Shown: positions 34,717-43,017 of the stretch, piece by piece | How the letters are laid out: every line of letters starts with the position of its first letter | Position numbering within the stretch: the stretch's first letter is position 1 | Made by a program: the position numbers and the translations under genes | Source of the DNA: Lactobacillus taiwanensis DSM 21401 | GTDB taxonomy: Bacteria > Bacillota > Bacilli > Lactobacillales > Lactobacillaceae | Direction of reading: 5' to 3' | Length of the DNA: 55,364 nt | Assembly: GCF_001436695.1 (NCBI RefSeq) | Contig: NZ_AYZG01000004.1 | Coordinates: forward strand, 1-55,364 | Notes under the pieces: model-generated | What the model was told of the DNA's origin: nothing | The model's database searches: none | What the model saw: only the letters and a program-made list of their open reading frames with translations

Positions 34717-35547
34717 ATGAAGAAGAAAAAACTACGTTGGGGAATGATTTTTGTCTATCTATTCATTGGAATTTTTGGCATTATAACTGTTTTCCCATTT
34801 ATTTATATGATCTTAGGTGGGTTAATGTCCTATCAGGAAACTACTACTATTCCACCAACTTTAATTCCAAAGACTTTGCGGTGGAGTAACTATCAAAAAG
34901 TATTTGAGCAAGCACCATTTGCAAGATATTTCTTAAACACATTTATTACAGCAGCAACTACAACAATTGTTACATTGTTTACTTCAATTCTCGGTGCATT
35001 TGCAATGACCAACTTAAAATTTAAGGGAAAAGGATTTATTCAGTTAATTTTTCTTTCACTCTTAATGGTTCCGGGAGAAGCAATAATTTTTACCAACTAC
35101 AATACAATTGCTCATTTAGGCTTATTGAATACATATTTAGGATTGGTTTTACCGTTCTTAACTTCTATCTTTTATATGTACTATTTACAAAGCTACTTCA
35201 CAGCAATTTCACCAACAATTTATAAAGCAGCCATGATTGATGGAGCTTCTGACTGGGAATATATTTGGAAGATTCTGGTTCCAATGTCTAAAGGTGGTTT
35301 AATTACTGTTGCCTTGCTTAGCTTTATTTCAGGATGGAACTCTTTCCTATGGCCATTATTGGTAACAAATGAAGACAAGATGCGCTTATTGAATAATGGT
35401 TTAGCTGCCTTTGCATCTGATGCAGGTGCTCAAACGCAACTTCAACTAGCAGCAGCGACTTTAACAGTAGTACCTGTTTTAATTGTTTACTTCATTTTTA
35501 GAAAGCAAATTATTCGAGGAGTAGTACGTAATGACCTCAAAGCCTAA
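34717..35547 (+). CDS. ABC importer permease 2 (UgpE/MalG-like)
   Basis: The 276-residue protein has six helices. The start region GIITVFPFIYMILGGLMS, the conserved VPGEAIIFTNY, and the EAA loop YKAAMIDGASDWEYIWKILVP support MalG-type permease membership. The gene starts one base after the previous stop and its 3' end overlaps the metallo-hydrolase start by 17 bases. Confidence 0.9.
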   Translation: MKKKKLRWGMIFVYLFIGIFGIITVFPFIYMILGGLMSYQETTTIPPTLIPKTLRWSNYQKVFEQAPFARYFLNTFITAATTTIVTLFTSILGAFAMTNLKFKGKGFIQLIFLSLLMVPGEAIIFTNYNTIAHLGLLNTYLGLVLPFLTSIFYMYYLQSYFTAISPTIYKAAMIDGASDWEYIWKILVPMSKGGLITVALLSFISGWNSFLWPLLVTNEDKMRLLNNGLAAFASDAGAQTQLQLAAATLTVVPVLIVYFIFRKQIIRGVVRNDLKA

Positions 35548-36832
35548 AACGACAGTTACTTTTTATAATGGGTTAACGACTATTGGCGGCCCAATGATTG
35601 AAGTAGCTTATGATAAGTCACATGTATTATTTGATTTAGGAGAAGTGTACCGTCCAGAACTCGGACTAAAAATAGAAGATGAAGATTTTTCAACTCTTCT
35701 TAAATATCAATTGATTGGTGATGTGCCGAATTTCTATGATCCAAAGATTACGGGAAAAGAGATAGATCATGAACGGTGGCAGCACAGCGCAGCTTACATT
35801 TCTCACCTTCATCTAGATCATAGTAAAGCTATGAATCTTTTAGCGCCAGAGATTCCATTATATGCTGGTCCATTAACTGCGGCCTTGTTACCAGTGTTGA
35901 ATCGGGATGGAGAATTTTTATTACCAGCAGCTGATAAACCCAAGAATTATACTCGTCCTATAATTGCTGCTAAACTAAACGAACCCATTAAAGTTGGAGA
36001 TATAACTTTAACCGTTGTTCCTAGTGATCATGATGCTTACGGAGTAACTGGGTTAATCATCGAAACACCTGATAAAACAATCGTTCATACTGGGGATATT
36101 CGCTTGCATGGCTATCATCCCGATTGGGTGCGTCAATTTATGGCGGCCGGTAAGGGATGTGATATGCTAATTATCGAAGGTACTGGTGTTTCATGGCCAG
36201 AACGTAGCGAAGAGGATAGTGAAGAGTTCAAAGGCGTTAAGAATGAGGTTGAACTTACTGAAAGAGTAGTTAAATACCAAAAAGATAATCCAAAGCGTCA
36301 GTTAACTTTTAATACTTATCCTACAAATGTAGAGCGAATTTTGAGAATTATTTCAGATTCGCCTCGAAAAGTAGTACTTCATGCTAAACGTGCTGAATTA
36401 TTAAAATTAGCATTAAAGCAGGATGTTCCTTATTACTACTTACCAGAAGATGAAAAAATTGATGCGCTCGATCCAAATCTTGAGGTAAATTATCAAGATC
36501 TTTTAAAAGACGATCATCAATATTTCTGGCAAGTAGTTGATCATTATGACCAATTACAAGAAGGTGGTTTATACATTCATAGTAATGCTGAGCCACTAGG
36601 GGATTTTGATCCAGCATATGCTCCGTTTATTGAAAATATTGAAAAGCGTGGAATTGAGTTAGTAACTTTGCGCTGTTCAGGACATGCGGATGTAGCTGAA
36701 TTAAAAGAAATTATTGCGGGTTTTGAGCCAAAAATCTTGGCTCCAGTGCACACATTGCATCCTGAATTAGAAGAAAACCCATTTGGAGAACGGATTTTAC
36801 CTAAGCGTGGAGAAGCTTTTACGCTTAGCTAA
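35531..36832 (+). CDS. Metallo-beta-lactamase-fold hydrolase inside the ABC operon
   Basis: The 433-residue MBL protein has the metal motif SHLHLDHSKA (His92, His94, Asp96, His97), then PSDHDAYG and HTGDIR. It ends with CSGHADVAEL and APVHTLHPE, which resemble the C-terminal motifs of beta-CASP nucleases (RNase J, CPSF) including a Lys-rich middle. It is embedded between the permease and the binding-protein genes with tight overlaps. It may act on what the importer brings in, for instance a phosphodiester, or on RNA. The substrate is unknown. Confidence 0.82.
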   Translation: MTSKPKTTVTFYNGLTTIGGPMIEVAYDKSHVLFDLGEVYRPELGLKIEDEDFSTLLKYQLIGDVPNFYDPKITGKEIDHERWQHSAAYISHLHLDHSKAMNLLAPEIPLYAGPLTAALLPVLNRDGEFLLPAADKPKNYTRPIIAAKLNEPIKVGDITLTVVPSDHDAYGVTGLIIETPDKTIVHTGDIRLHGYHPDWVRQFMAAGKGCDMLIIEGTGVSWPERSEEDSEEFKGVKNEVELTERVVKYQKDNPKRQLTFNTYPTNVERILRIISDSPRKVVLHAKRAELLKLALKQDVPYYYLPEDEKIDALDPNLEVNYQDLLKDDHQYFWQVVDHYDQLQEGGLYIHSNAEPLGDFDPAYAPFIENIEKRGIELVTLRCSGHADVAELKEIIAGFEPKILAPVHTLHPELEENPFGERILPKRGEAFTLS

Positions 36833-36874
36833 AATTAAAAATTATTTTGTTGTTTGTTTTATTGGGAGGAACAT

Positions 36875-38179
36875 ATGAAGTTCACTAAAAAATTTGCAGC
36901 AGTTGCAGTTGCTGCTTTAGCCCTTGTAGGCACTACTGCTTGCTCAAATTCTAAGAGTAATGATAGCTCAAGTAGTAAGTCTGCTGATATTCCAACTAAG
37001 ATTACCAAGAAAACTACTGTTGTTTTCTGGCATGGTATGACTGGAACTCAGGAAAAGACTTTACAAAGCTTGACTAAGGATTTTGAAAAGAAGAATCCTA
37101 ACATTACTGTTAAGCTCGAAAACCAAGGTAAGTATAATGACTTACAAGCAAAGATTAACTCAACTTTGCAATCACCAAATAACTTGCCTACGATTACTCA
37201 AGCTTATCCTGGCTGGCTTTTAAATGCCGCTAATAGCAAACGTTTAGTCGATATGACCCCTTACATTAACAACAGTAAGATTGGTTGGGGATCAGCTAAG
37301 AAGAGTGACATCCGTGAAGAATTATTAAAGGGCGCACAAATTAAAGGTACTCAATATGGTATTCCATTTAATAAATCTGTTGAAATGTTGACTTATAACA
37401 AGAATTTATTAGATAAATATGGTGTTAAAGTGCCAAAGACAATGTCTGAATTAAAGGCAGCATCTAAGAAGATTTACGAAAAGAGTAACCACAAGGTTGT
37501 TGGTGCTGGATTCGATTCACTTTCAAACTACTACGTTTTAGGTATGAAGGATGAAGGCGTAAACTTCTCTAAGAACATCAACTTTACTGGTTCTAAGTCT
37601 AAGAAAGTAATCAACTACTATGCTGATGGTATTAAAGCTGGTTACTTCAAGACTGCTGGTTCAGCTGGTTACCTTTCAGGTGATTTTTCTAATCAAAAGA
37701 TTGCTATGTTTGTAGGTACTAGTGCTGGTGAAGGATTCGTTAAGATGGGTGTTGGCAACAAGTTCCAATATGGTGTTGCTCCTCGTCCTTCTAAGTATAA
37801 CATGCAACAAGGTACTGATATTTACATGTTTAATAAGGGTACTGCAGAGCAAAAGGCAGCAGCCTTCATGTACATTAAGTACTTGTTAGGTAAGAACCAA
37901 CAATTAACTTGGGCTGATAAGACTGGATACATCCCTGTAACTAACAATGTAATTAATTCTAGTGCTTACAAGAACTCAACTAAGTCTAAGGTTCCTGCTC
38001 AATTAGACAAAGCAATGAAGAACTTATACAGTGTTCCTGTAGTTAAGAACAGTAATGCCGCATACACTCAATTGAATTCAATTATGCAAAACATCTTTGC
38101 ACAAGCAAAGAAAGGTCAAAGCTGGAATTCACAAATTGATGCTGGTAAGACTAAGTTCCAAAGTGCTTGGAATCAATAA
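36875..38179 (+). CDS. ABC importer substrate-binding lipoprotein (UgpB-like)
   Basis: The 434-residue lipoprotein begins MKFTKKFAAVAVAALAL with a lipobox GTTAC (mature Cys24), and a Ser-rich linker follows. The domain is of the SBP_bac_1 family: VVFWHGMTGTQEKTLQSL, ITQAYPGWLLNA, and KIAMFVGTSAGEGFV. These segments resemble UgpB for sn-glycerol-3-phosphate (the WHGM and YPGW parts). ATG 36875 lies eight bases after GGGAGG; the upstream TTG has no SD. It is the last gene of the operon and closes with a terminator. Confidence 0.9.
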   Translation: MKFTKKFAAVAVAALALVGTTACSNSKSNDSSSSKSADIPTKITKKTTVVFWHGMTGTQEKTLQSLTKDFEKKNPNITVKLENQGKYNDLQAKINSTLQSPNNLPTITQAYPGWLLNAANSKRLVDMTPYINNSKIGWGSAKKSDIREELLKGAQIKGTQYGIPFNKSVEMLTYNKNLLDKYGVKVPKTMSELKAASKKIYEKSNHKVVGAGFDSLSNYYVLGMKDEGVNFSKNINFTGSKSKKVINYYADGIKAGYFKTAGSAGYLSGDFSNQKIAMFVGTSAGEGFVKMGVGNKFQYGVAPRPSKYNMQQGTDIYMFNKGTAEQKAAAFMYIKYLLGKNQQLTWADKTGYIPVTNNVINSSAYKNSTKSKVPAQLDKAMKNLYSVPVVKNSNAAYTQLNSIMQNIFAQAKKGQSWNSQIDAGKTKFQSAWNQ

Positions 38180-38195
38180 AAACAGAATATTAAGT

Positions 38196-38235
38196 AAAAA
38201 ATGAGGACTGTCGTTATGACAATCCTCATTTTTTA
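38196..38235 (+). terminator. Terminator of the Ugp-type operon
   Basis: AAAAATGAGGACTGTC pairs with GACAATCCTCATTTTT, T run following. It also serves the convergent gene. Confidence 0.85.
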
Positions 38236-38246
38236 TATAGATATTT

Positions 38247-38615
38247 TTAGAAGAACAGAAGAATGAAGGCAATTAGTGCAGGCAGCATTTGAACAACAAA
38301 AATCTTTTTACTTGCTGTAAAACCACCAAAGATAGCGACAACTATAACAAAGGCAAGTAAAAGTTGCCATACAGTGATTAAAGTTGGCATTCTAAAGAAG
38401 AAAAATACAATTAGAATTAAAAGTCCTAGCATACCATTATAGATACCTTGATTGGCTAAGGCGGTTTTAGCAGCAGCTTGTTTAACAAAATTTATATCCA
38501 TATCAAAAGATTTTGCTTGAAGCTCTGGTTTACCAAAAATTTCTAACCACATAATTCCAATATGTTCAATTCCTACAATAATTGTTAGAAGAATTCCGAT
38601 ATTTCTTAAAATCAT
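38247..38615 (-). CDS. DUF1304 family membrane protein
   Basis: The 122-residue protein has four helices. The N-terminus VGIEHIGIMWLEIFG and the segment ALANQGIYNGMLGLLI are conserved DUF1304 features. Function is unknown, but members commonly sit next to MarR genes as here, where a divergent MarR gene and a shared palindrome suggest co-regulation. SD AAGGGAG precedes ATG. Confidence 0.85.
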   Translation of the reverse strand: MILRNIGILLTIIVGIEHIGIMWLEIFGKPELQAKSFDMDINFVKQAAAKTALANQGIYNGMLGLLILIVFFFFRMPTLITVWQLLLAFVIVVAIFGGFTASKKIFVVQMLPALIAFILLFF

Positions 38616-38693
38616 TTTATAATCTCCCTTATTTAACTATTCAGATAGATTTTACTTATTGTTAGCATAGAAATCAAATGGTGTAACAATCGG

Positions 38694-38727
38694 TTTTATT
38701 ATTGTTGCAAATGCGACAATAATAAAA
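38694..38727. promoter_or_regulatory. Near-perfect inverted repeat, probable MarR operator
   Basis: TTTTATTATTGTTGC is followed by a 4-base centre and GCGACAATAATAAAA: 15-base arms with one mismatch. It stands between the divergent DUF1304 and MarR genes, so the MarR dimer probably binds here and regulates both. Confidence 0.65.
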
Positions 38728-38766
38728 TATACTAGAAAAAACAAATAGGAGGGGATAGACAGAAAG

Positions 38767-39225
38767 ATGGCAGAAGAAGATATTTTGAGGAAAATTGGCT
38801 CAATTTCACGGGCCTTAGATTCAATTGCGAATATTGAGTTTAAAGATTTGGAATTGAATCGCGGCCAATACTTATATTTAACTCAAGTTTTTGAACATCC
38901 AGGGATTATATCTGATCGACTAGCTACATTATTAAATATTGATCGTACAACGACGGCCCGCGGAGTTAGAAAACTTGAACGAGCCGGACTTATTTTTAAA
39001 GAAGACGATGAAGCTAATAAGAAAATTAGGCATTTATTTGTAACAGATGCAGGCAAAAAATTAGCTGAAGAAATAGAAAAAGAAAATGTCTATTCAAATA
39101 CGTTAGTAACAAAAGGCTTAACTAACGATGAACAGGCTCAATTACGAAAATATCTAAGCATCCTTGAGAAAAATGCACGTGAAAACTGGAATTTTGTAAA
39201 GAATGGTGGAAAGAGGAAATACTAA
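38767..39225 (+). CDS. MarR-family regulator
   Basis: The 152-residue winged-helix repressor has a recognition region ISDRLATLLNIDRTTTARGV and wing KEDDEANKKIRHLFVTDAG. AGGAGG is 13 bases upstream of the ATG, somewhat far. The palindrome upstream points to autoregulation together with the divergent DUF1304 gene. Two acetyltransferase genes follow on the same strand without a terminator. Confidence 0.88.
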   Translation: MAEEDILRKIGSISRALDSIANIEFKDLELNRGQYLYLTQVFEHPGIISDRLATLLNIDRTTTARGVRKLERAGLIFKEDDEANKKIRHLFVTDAGKKLAEEIEKENVYSNTLVTKGLTNDEQAQLRKYLSILEKNARENWNFVKNGGKRKY

Positions 39226-39226
39226 A

Positions 39227-39751
39227 ATGACCCAACAATATGAGATTAAAGAAGTATCAGTAGACAATATTAAAGAATTACAACAAATTTCAAGACAAAC
39301 ATTTTTAGAAACATTTGGATCACAAAATAGTGCCGAAGATATGAAAGAATTTTTGAATACAGCATATGCAGAAGAGAAGTTAAAAGATGAAGTTGAAAAC
39401 ACAAATAGTAATTTTTACTTTTTAACTGTAGATAATAAAGTGGCTGGCTATCTAAAGGTGAATGAAGGCCATGCTCAAACAGAACAGGTGGTTGCTAATG
39501 CTTTAGAGGTTGAAAGAATATACTTGAAGCAATCTTTTCAACATCAAGGATTAGGATTAGTTCTAATCAAATTAGCTGAGAAAATAGCTAGAGAAAGAGA
39601 GAAGGATAATATGTGGCTTGGGGTTTGGGAGAAAAATTATCAAGCCCAAACTTTCTATGAAAAAGATGGTTTTAAAAGAGTTAGTCAACACACTTTTGTG
39701 GTTGGAGAAGATCCACAGACAGATTTGATTTTAGTTAAGAGGTTGAAGTAA
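39227..39751 (+). CDS. GNAT acetyltransferase
   Basis: The 174-residue GNAT has an acetyl-CoA motif with QHQGLGLVLIKLAEKIARE and the later LGVWEKNYQAQTFYEKDGF. ATG 39227 was chosen with AGAGGAAA before it; it starts one base after the MarR stop. The acceptor is unknown. Its last base overlaps the next start codon. Confidence 0.85.
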   Translation: MTQQYEIKEVSVDNIKELQQISRQTFLETFGSQNSAEDMKEFLNTAYAEEKLKDEVENTNSNFYFLTVDNKVAGYLKVNEGHAQTEQVVANALEVERIYLKQSFQHQGLGLVLIKLAEKIAREREKDNMWLGVWEKNYQAQTFYEKDGFKRVSQHTFVVGEDPQTDLILVKRLK

Positions 39752-40191
39752 TGAAATTTTGTTTTAAGACAATTGAGGAAATGACTGGATACGAGGCTTT
39801 TTGTGTCGAAAGACTAAGAAGTGAGGTTTTTGTTAGTGAACAAAAAATTACTTTACCTGAAATAGATGATGAAGACTTTCATGCAATTCATGTTTTTAGT
39901 TTAAATGACGGAAAAGATAATGCATTAGCTACTTGTCGAATTTTTAAAGATGAAAATGGAGATTGGTATTTGGGCCGAGTTGTAGTTTCAAAAGATGCAA
40001 GAGGAATGCATCTGGGAAGCAAGATGATAAATGTGGTTCATGAGTACTTAAAAGAAAAGAATGTTAATCGAATATACTGCCATGCTCAAATGACTGCAAA
40101 ACCTTTCTATGATTGTCTCGGCTATCAAGTTAAAGGTGACATATTTGATGAAGGCGGTGTAGAACACGTATTAATGTATAAAGATCTATAG
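39751..40191 (+). CDS. GNAT acetyltransferase, ElaA-like
   Basis: The 146-residue N-acyltransferase opens with RLRSEVFVSEQKI, as in ElaA-type GNATs. The acetyl-CoA loop is VVVSKDARGMHLGSKMI and the end MTAKPFYDCLGY is typical. It is coupled to the preceding GNAT (TAATG overlap) and ends at a strong terminator. Confidence 0.85.
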   Translation: MKFCFKTIEEMTGYEAFCVERLRSEVFVSEQKITLPEIDDEDFHAIHVFSLNDGKDNALATCRIFKDENGDWYLGRVVVSKDARGMHLGSKMINVVHEYLKEKNVNRIYCHAQMTAKPFYDCLGYQVKGDIFDEGGVEHVLMYKDL

Positions 40192-40193
40192 AT

Positions 40194-40228
40194 AAAAAAA
40201 CACCTCGGAAATATTCCAAGGTGTTTTT
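40194..40228. terminator. Bidirectional terminator after the GNAT pair
   Basis: AAAAACACCTCGGAA pairs with TTCCAAGGTGTTTTT. Confidence 0.85.
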
Positions 40229-40244
40229 ACGTGTCTTAATTTAT

Positions 40245-41168
40245 TTATTCATCATCGTTATGGTTAGTGAAGTAGCGGTAATCTTTACTCTTGTCAAAAA
40301 TTACACCACGTGCGTTTTCACCGTTTGAAACGCTAAATACTGCGTCTGGGTATTTTTCCTTAACTTCTGCTTCCATGTATGAACGCATCATAGCGTTGTT
40401 TGAAAGAACTGAACCAGTTAAAGCAACGCGCATTGGCTTAGGATCTTCGTAACGGTCTAAGCACATAATAATATCGCGTGCCAAAAGATGAGCTTGATCT
40501 TCAATGATCTTACGCGCATCCTCATCACCGCTATCTGCTAACTTAGCTACTTTAACAGCCTTTGAAGCAACTTCTGGACTAGTTAGATTGTAGAACTTGG
40601 CAGGAACTTCGCCCATGTTGTCAACATCAAATTCTTTTACGAATAAATCAATTAATGAATTCTTTTCACGCTTGTCCCAGCTGAGGAGAGCTGATTGAAG
40701 AGCTGCCTTAGTAATAGCGTAACCACTACCTTCATCTCCAAGTAAAGAGCCGTAGCCACCAACAGCGATTAAAGAGCCGTCTTGACGACCATTAACAACA
40801 GAACCAGTACCGGCGATAACTAAAGCACCATCTGCTCCTTCAAGTCCATTATAAAGGGCAAGAAGTGAATCAGTAATAGCACGAGTTGGAATATTACCAA
40901 CCATTGAAGAAATCGTTGCTGCAACTTCAGGTGCATTACCAACAACAGATAAACCAGCGATTCCGGCTAAAACTTTAATACAGTCGCCATCAATTTTATC
41001 ACGCAATTCATTAACTGCTTGAGCGATATTTTTAATACCAAGTTCGTAGTCGTTGTTGATTTGACCTGGACCAGATTCTGCACGACCTAATTCTTTACCA
41101 TTTTCATCATAAGCGATTGCCGTAGAGTGAGTACCACCTGCGTCAATACCAATCATATATTTCAACAT
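40245..41168 (-). CDS. BadF/BadG-family sugar kinase (N-acetylglucosamine kinase-like)
   Basis: The 307-residue ASKHA-fold kinase has the phosphate-1 loop IGIDAGGTHSTAIA, adenosine/phosphate-2 parts ALVIAGTGSVVNG and VGGYGSLLGDEGSGYAI, and VALTGSVLSNN near the end. Members phosphorylate N-acetylglucosamine or related amino sugars released from the wall. It is a single-gene unit; the start follows GAGGGAT. Confidence 0.87.
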   Translation of the reverse strand: MLKYMIGIDAGGTHSTAIAYDENGKELGRAESGPGQINNDYELGIKNIAQAVNELRDKIDGDCIKVLAGIAGLSVVGNAPEVAATISSMVGNIPTRAITDSLLALYNGLEGADGALVIAGTGSVVNGRQDGSLIAVGGYGSLLGDEGSGYAITKAALQSALLSWDKREKNSLIDLFVKEFDVDNMGEVPAKFYNLTSPEVASKAVKVAKLADSGDEDARKIIEDQAHLLARDIIMCLDRYEDPKPMRVALTGSVLSNNAMMRSYMEAEVKEKYPDAVFSVSNGENARGVIFDKSKDYRYFTNHNDDE

Positions 41169-41359
41169 AACTAATAATCCCTCACTGTAAATATTAATAC
41201 TGAAATTATTGTACTAAAAAAAGTAGCATTTGTGAACGCATTCAGCAAATCCTATATAAAGAAAAGATAATCTTAAAAAAATAGAATAATCCCTGATCTT
41301 TAAACTTTTTTAGATATTAGCATGATAAAATAAAAAATATGTGATTAAGGAGATTTTTA

Positions 41360-42304
41360 ATGAAAAATAAAATATTTTTAGGGGCGATTTTATCCTCTTT
41401 TTGTGCATTAGCTTTTTATATGACTAGTATTAATCATATGAAGACACAAACTTTAGAAATTTATGGAAATTCAACAGCCAAAGTAGCTCAAAAAAGTAAA
41501 ATGAAAGAGGGCACTAAACAAACTCGTATTACTAGTGGAGAAAGTGAACTTGGAGAGGCCGCTATTTCAAGAAATAGTAATAAAAATTTAGCGAAAGCCA
41601 TTGTTAAAGCTAGTTCAAACGTTCAAGGAAGCTATCAAGTAAGTGTAAAGGACTTAAATAATCCTAAAATATTTGCTGATTTAACAAATACTAGTCAAGA
41701 TAATTTAAATGCTGGAAATGTTTTAAAGTTATTTGTGTTGCTGGCTTATTACAAGGCAGTTCAAGATAAAAGCTTAAACTCGGCAACTCCTTATAAAGTT
41801 AAATCAAGTGACTTAAGTAATGGAGATAAGGTATTAAAGGCCGATATGTCATATTCTTATACCTATTTACTTGACCTAATGATGCGTCAGCAAAATGATA
41901 ATGCTGCTAATATTATTTTAAATAAAATAGGTAAAGATAAAGTAAATCAAACGGCAAAAGATTTTGGTGCAGGTAAGACTGAAATTACTGAGAATTTTGG
42001 TAAAGATTTTTCTGGAAAAACGAGTGCTGCTGATTTAGTTACTATTATGAAAAAACTATATCAAAGAAAAGTATTAGGTACAGATATTGATAATAAAATT
42101 TTAGGACAACTAGCTAATTTTCCAGAAAAAGGACTTGCTAAGAATATTAATGGGACAGTTTATAGGATAGCTGATAAAAAACAGGGAGTTGCCTTAGTTC
42201 AAGAAAATGGGAAAACCTATGCTATGGCATTAGTTAGTGAAGAGGGTGCTGATTTAGCTAAAGTTGGGGATGCAATCAATGATTGGATGGTTAAACAAAA
42301 ATAG
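41360..42304 (+). CDS. Class A beta-lactamase-like serine hydrolase lacking the catalytic Ser
   Basis: The 314-residue protein has one N-terminal membrane anchor or signal (about 5-22), a linker and a beta-lactamase/transpeptidase-like domain from about 75. The SxxK position reads NVLK (120-123) in LNAGNVLKLFVLLAYYK: the Lys is kept but the Ser is Asn. The SDN position reads NDN (179-181) in RQQNDNAANIIL. Those substitutions argue against beta-lactam hydrolysis and for a binding or structural role at the cell surface. SD AAGGAGA precedes ATG. Confidence 0.75.
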   Translation: MKNKIFLGAILSSFCALAFYMTSINHMKTQTLEIYGNSTAKVAQKSKMKEGTKQTRITSGESELGEAAISRNSNKNLAKAIVKASSNVQGSYQVSVKDLNNPKIFADLTNTSQDNLNAGNVLKLFVLLAYYKAVQDKSLNSATPYKVKSSDLSNGDKVLKADMSYSYTYLLDLMMRQQNDNAANIILNKIGKDKVNQTAKDFGAGKTEITENFGKDFSGKTSAADLVTIMKKLYQRKVLGTDIDNKILGQLANFPEKGLAKNINGTVYRIADKKQGVALVQENGKTYAMALVSEEGADLAKVGDAINDWMVKQK

Positions 42305-42307
42305 TTT

Positions 42308-42336
42308 AAAAAAGGAGTTTTGGTACTCCTTTTTCT
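42308..42336 (+). terminator. Terminator of the serine-hydrolase-like gene
   Basis: AAAAAGGAGT pairs with ACTCCTTTTT around a 6-base loop. Confidence 0.8.
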
Positions 42337-42349
42337 TTTGCTCAAAAAA

Positions 42350-42387
42350 GTAGATAATTTTCTACATATTGTAGATTGTTTTCTACA
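42350..42387. promoter_or_regulatory. Two tandem palindromes before the TetR gene
   Basis: GTAGATAATTTTCTAC (42350-42365) and TGTAGATTGTTTTCTACA (42370-42387) are near-identical inverted repeats spaced about two helical turns apart. They precede a weak promoter and suggest cooperative binding by the TetR protein encoded next. Confidence 0.65.
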
Positions 42388-42434
42388 CATTGTCGTGTTA
42401 AAGTATATGAGTATACAAAAAGAAGGTGATTATC

Positions 42435-42998
42435 TTGGCTAAAAAGAGAGCTCTAGATCGTTCCAAAGTAATCGATCAAGCAATAGCAATTATAAGTGAA
42501 AAAGGATTAAGTGAACTAACAATGCCAGCCTTAGCTAAAGCATTGGGAATTAGGTCTCAATCTTTGTATCACTATGTTGCTAATCGAAATGATTTATTAG
42601 TTTTAGTTTGTGTAAATAGGCTGCAAGTCCTAAGACAGCATTTAACTAAGAAGATAATAGGTCATTCTGGGTTGGACGCTTTGTTTAGATTTGCAGATGA
42701 AATACGTGATTTTTTATTACATGATAAGGCAATTTCTAGTATCTACTATGGGTTAAATGAATATGTTCAAAATGAACAAATTCGTGAAGAAGTTATGAAA
42801 ATAGTAGATTTAGGAGAAAAGCTTGATGTAGATAATAAAAATATCGTTTCTCTCCATAGTTTACTTGGAGCAGTCTTAGGATATGTTTTCTTAGATCGGT
42901 ATGTGATTGATGAAACAAAAAAAGATGCTGATGATAATTACCATGAGATGCTTTTACGACTTGTAGCGCCAAAACTTCAAGTTGAAGGTACAAAATAA
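42435..42998 (+). CDS. TetR-family regulator of the MMPL exporter
   Basis: The 187-residue TetR has the HTH AKALGIRSQSLYHYVANRND in residues about 30-50 and a variable ligand-binding C-terminal domain. The TTG start at 42435 was chosen because AAGGTGA precedes it and the family begins AKKRALDRSKVIDQAI; the upstream GTG would overlap that SD. It is 19 bases from the large exporter, which it probably represses. Confidence 0.86.
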   Translation: MAKKRALDRSKVIDQAIAIISEKGLSELTMPALAKALGIRSQSLYHYVANRNDLLVLVCVNRLQVLRQHLTKKIIGHSGLDALFRFADEIRDFLLHDKAISSIYYGLNEYVQNEQIREEVMKIVDLGEKLDVDNKNIVSLHSLLGAVLGYVFLDRYVIDETKKDADDNYHEMLLRLVAPKLQVEGTK

Positions 42999-43017
42999 GG
43001 GGAAAGGAAAGTAGCAC

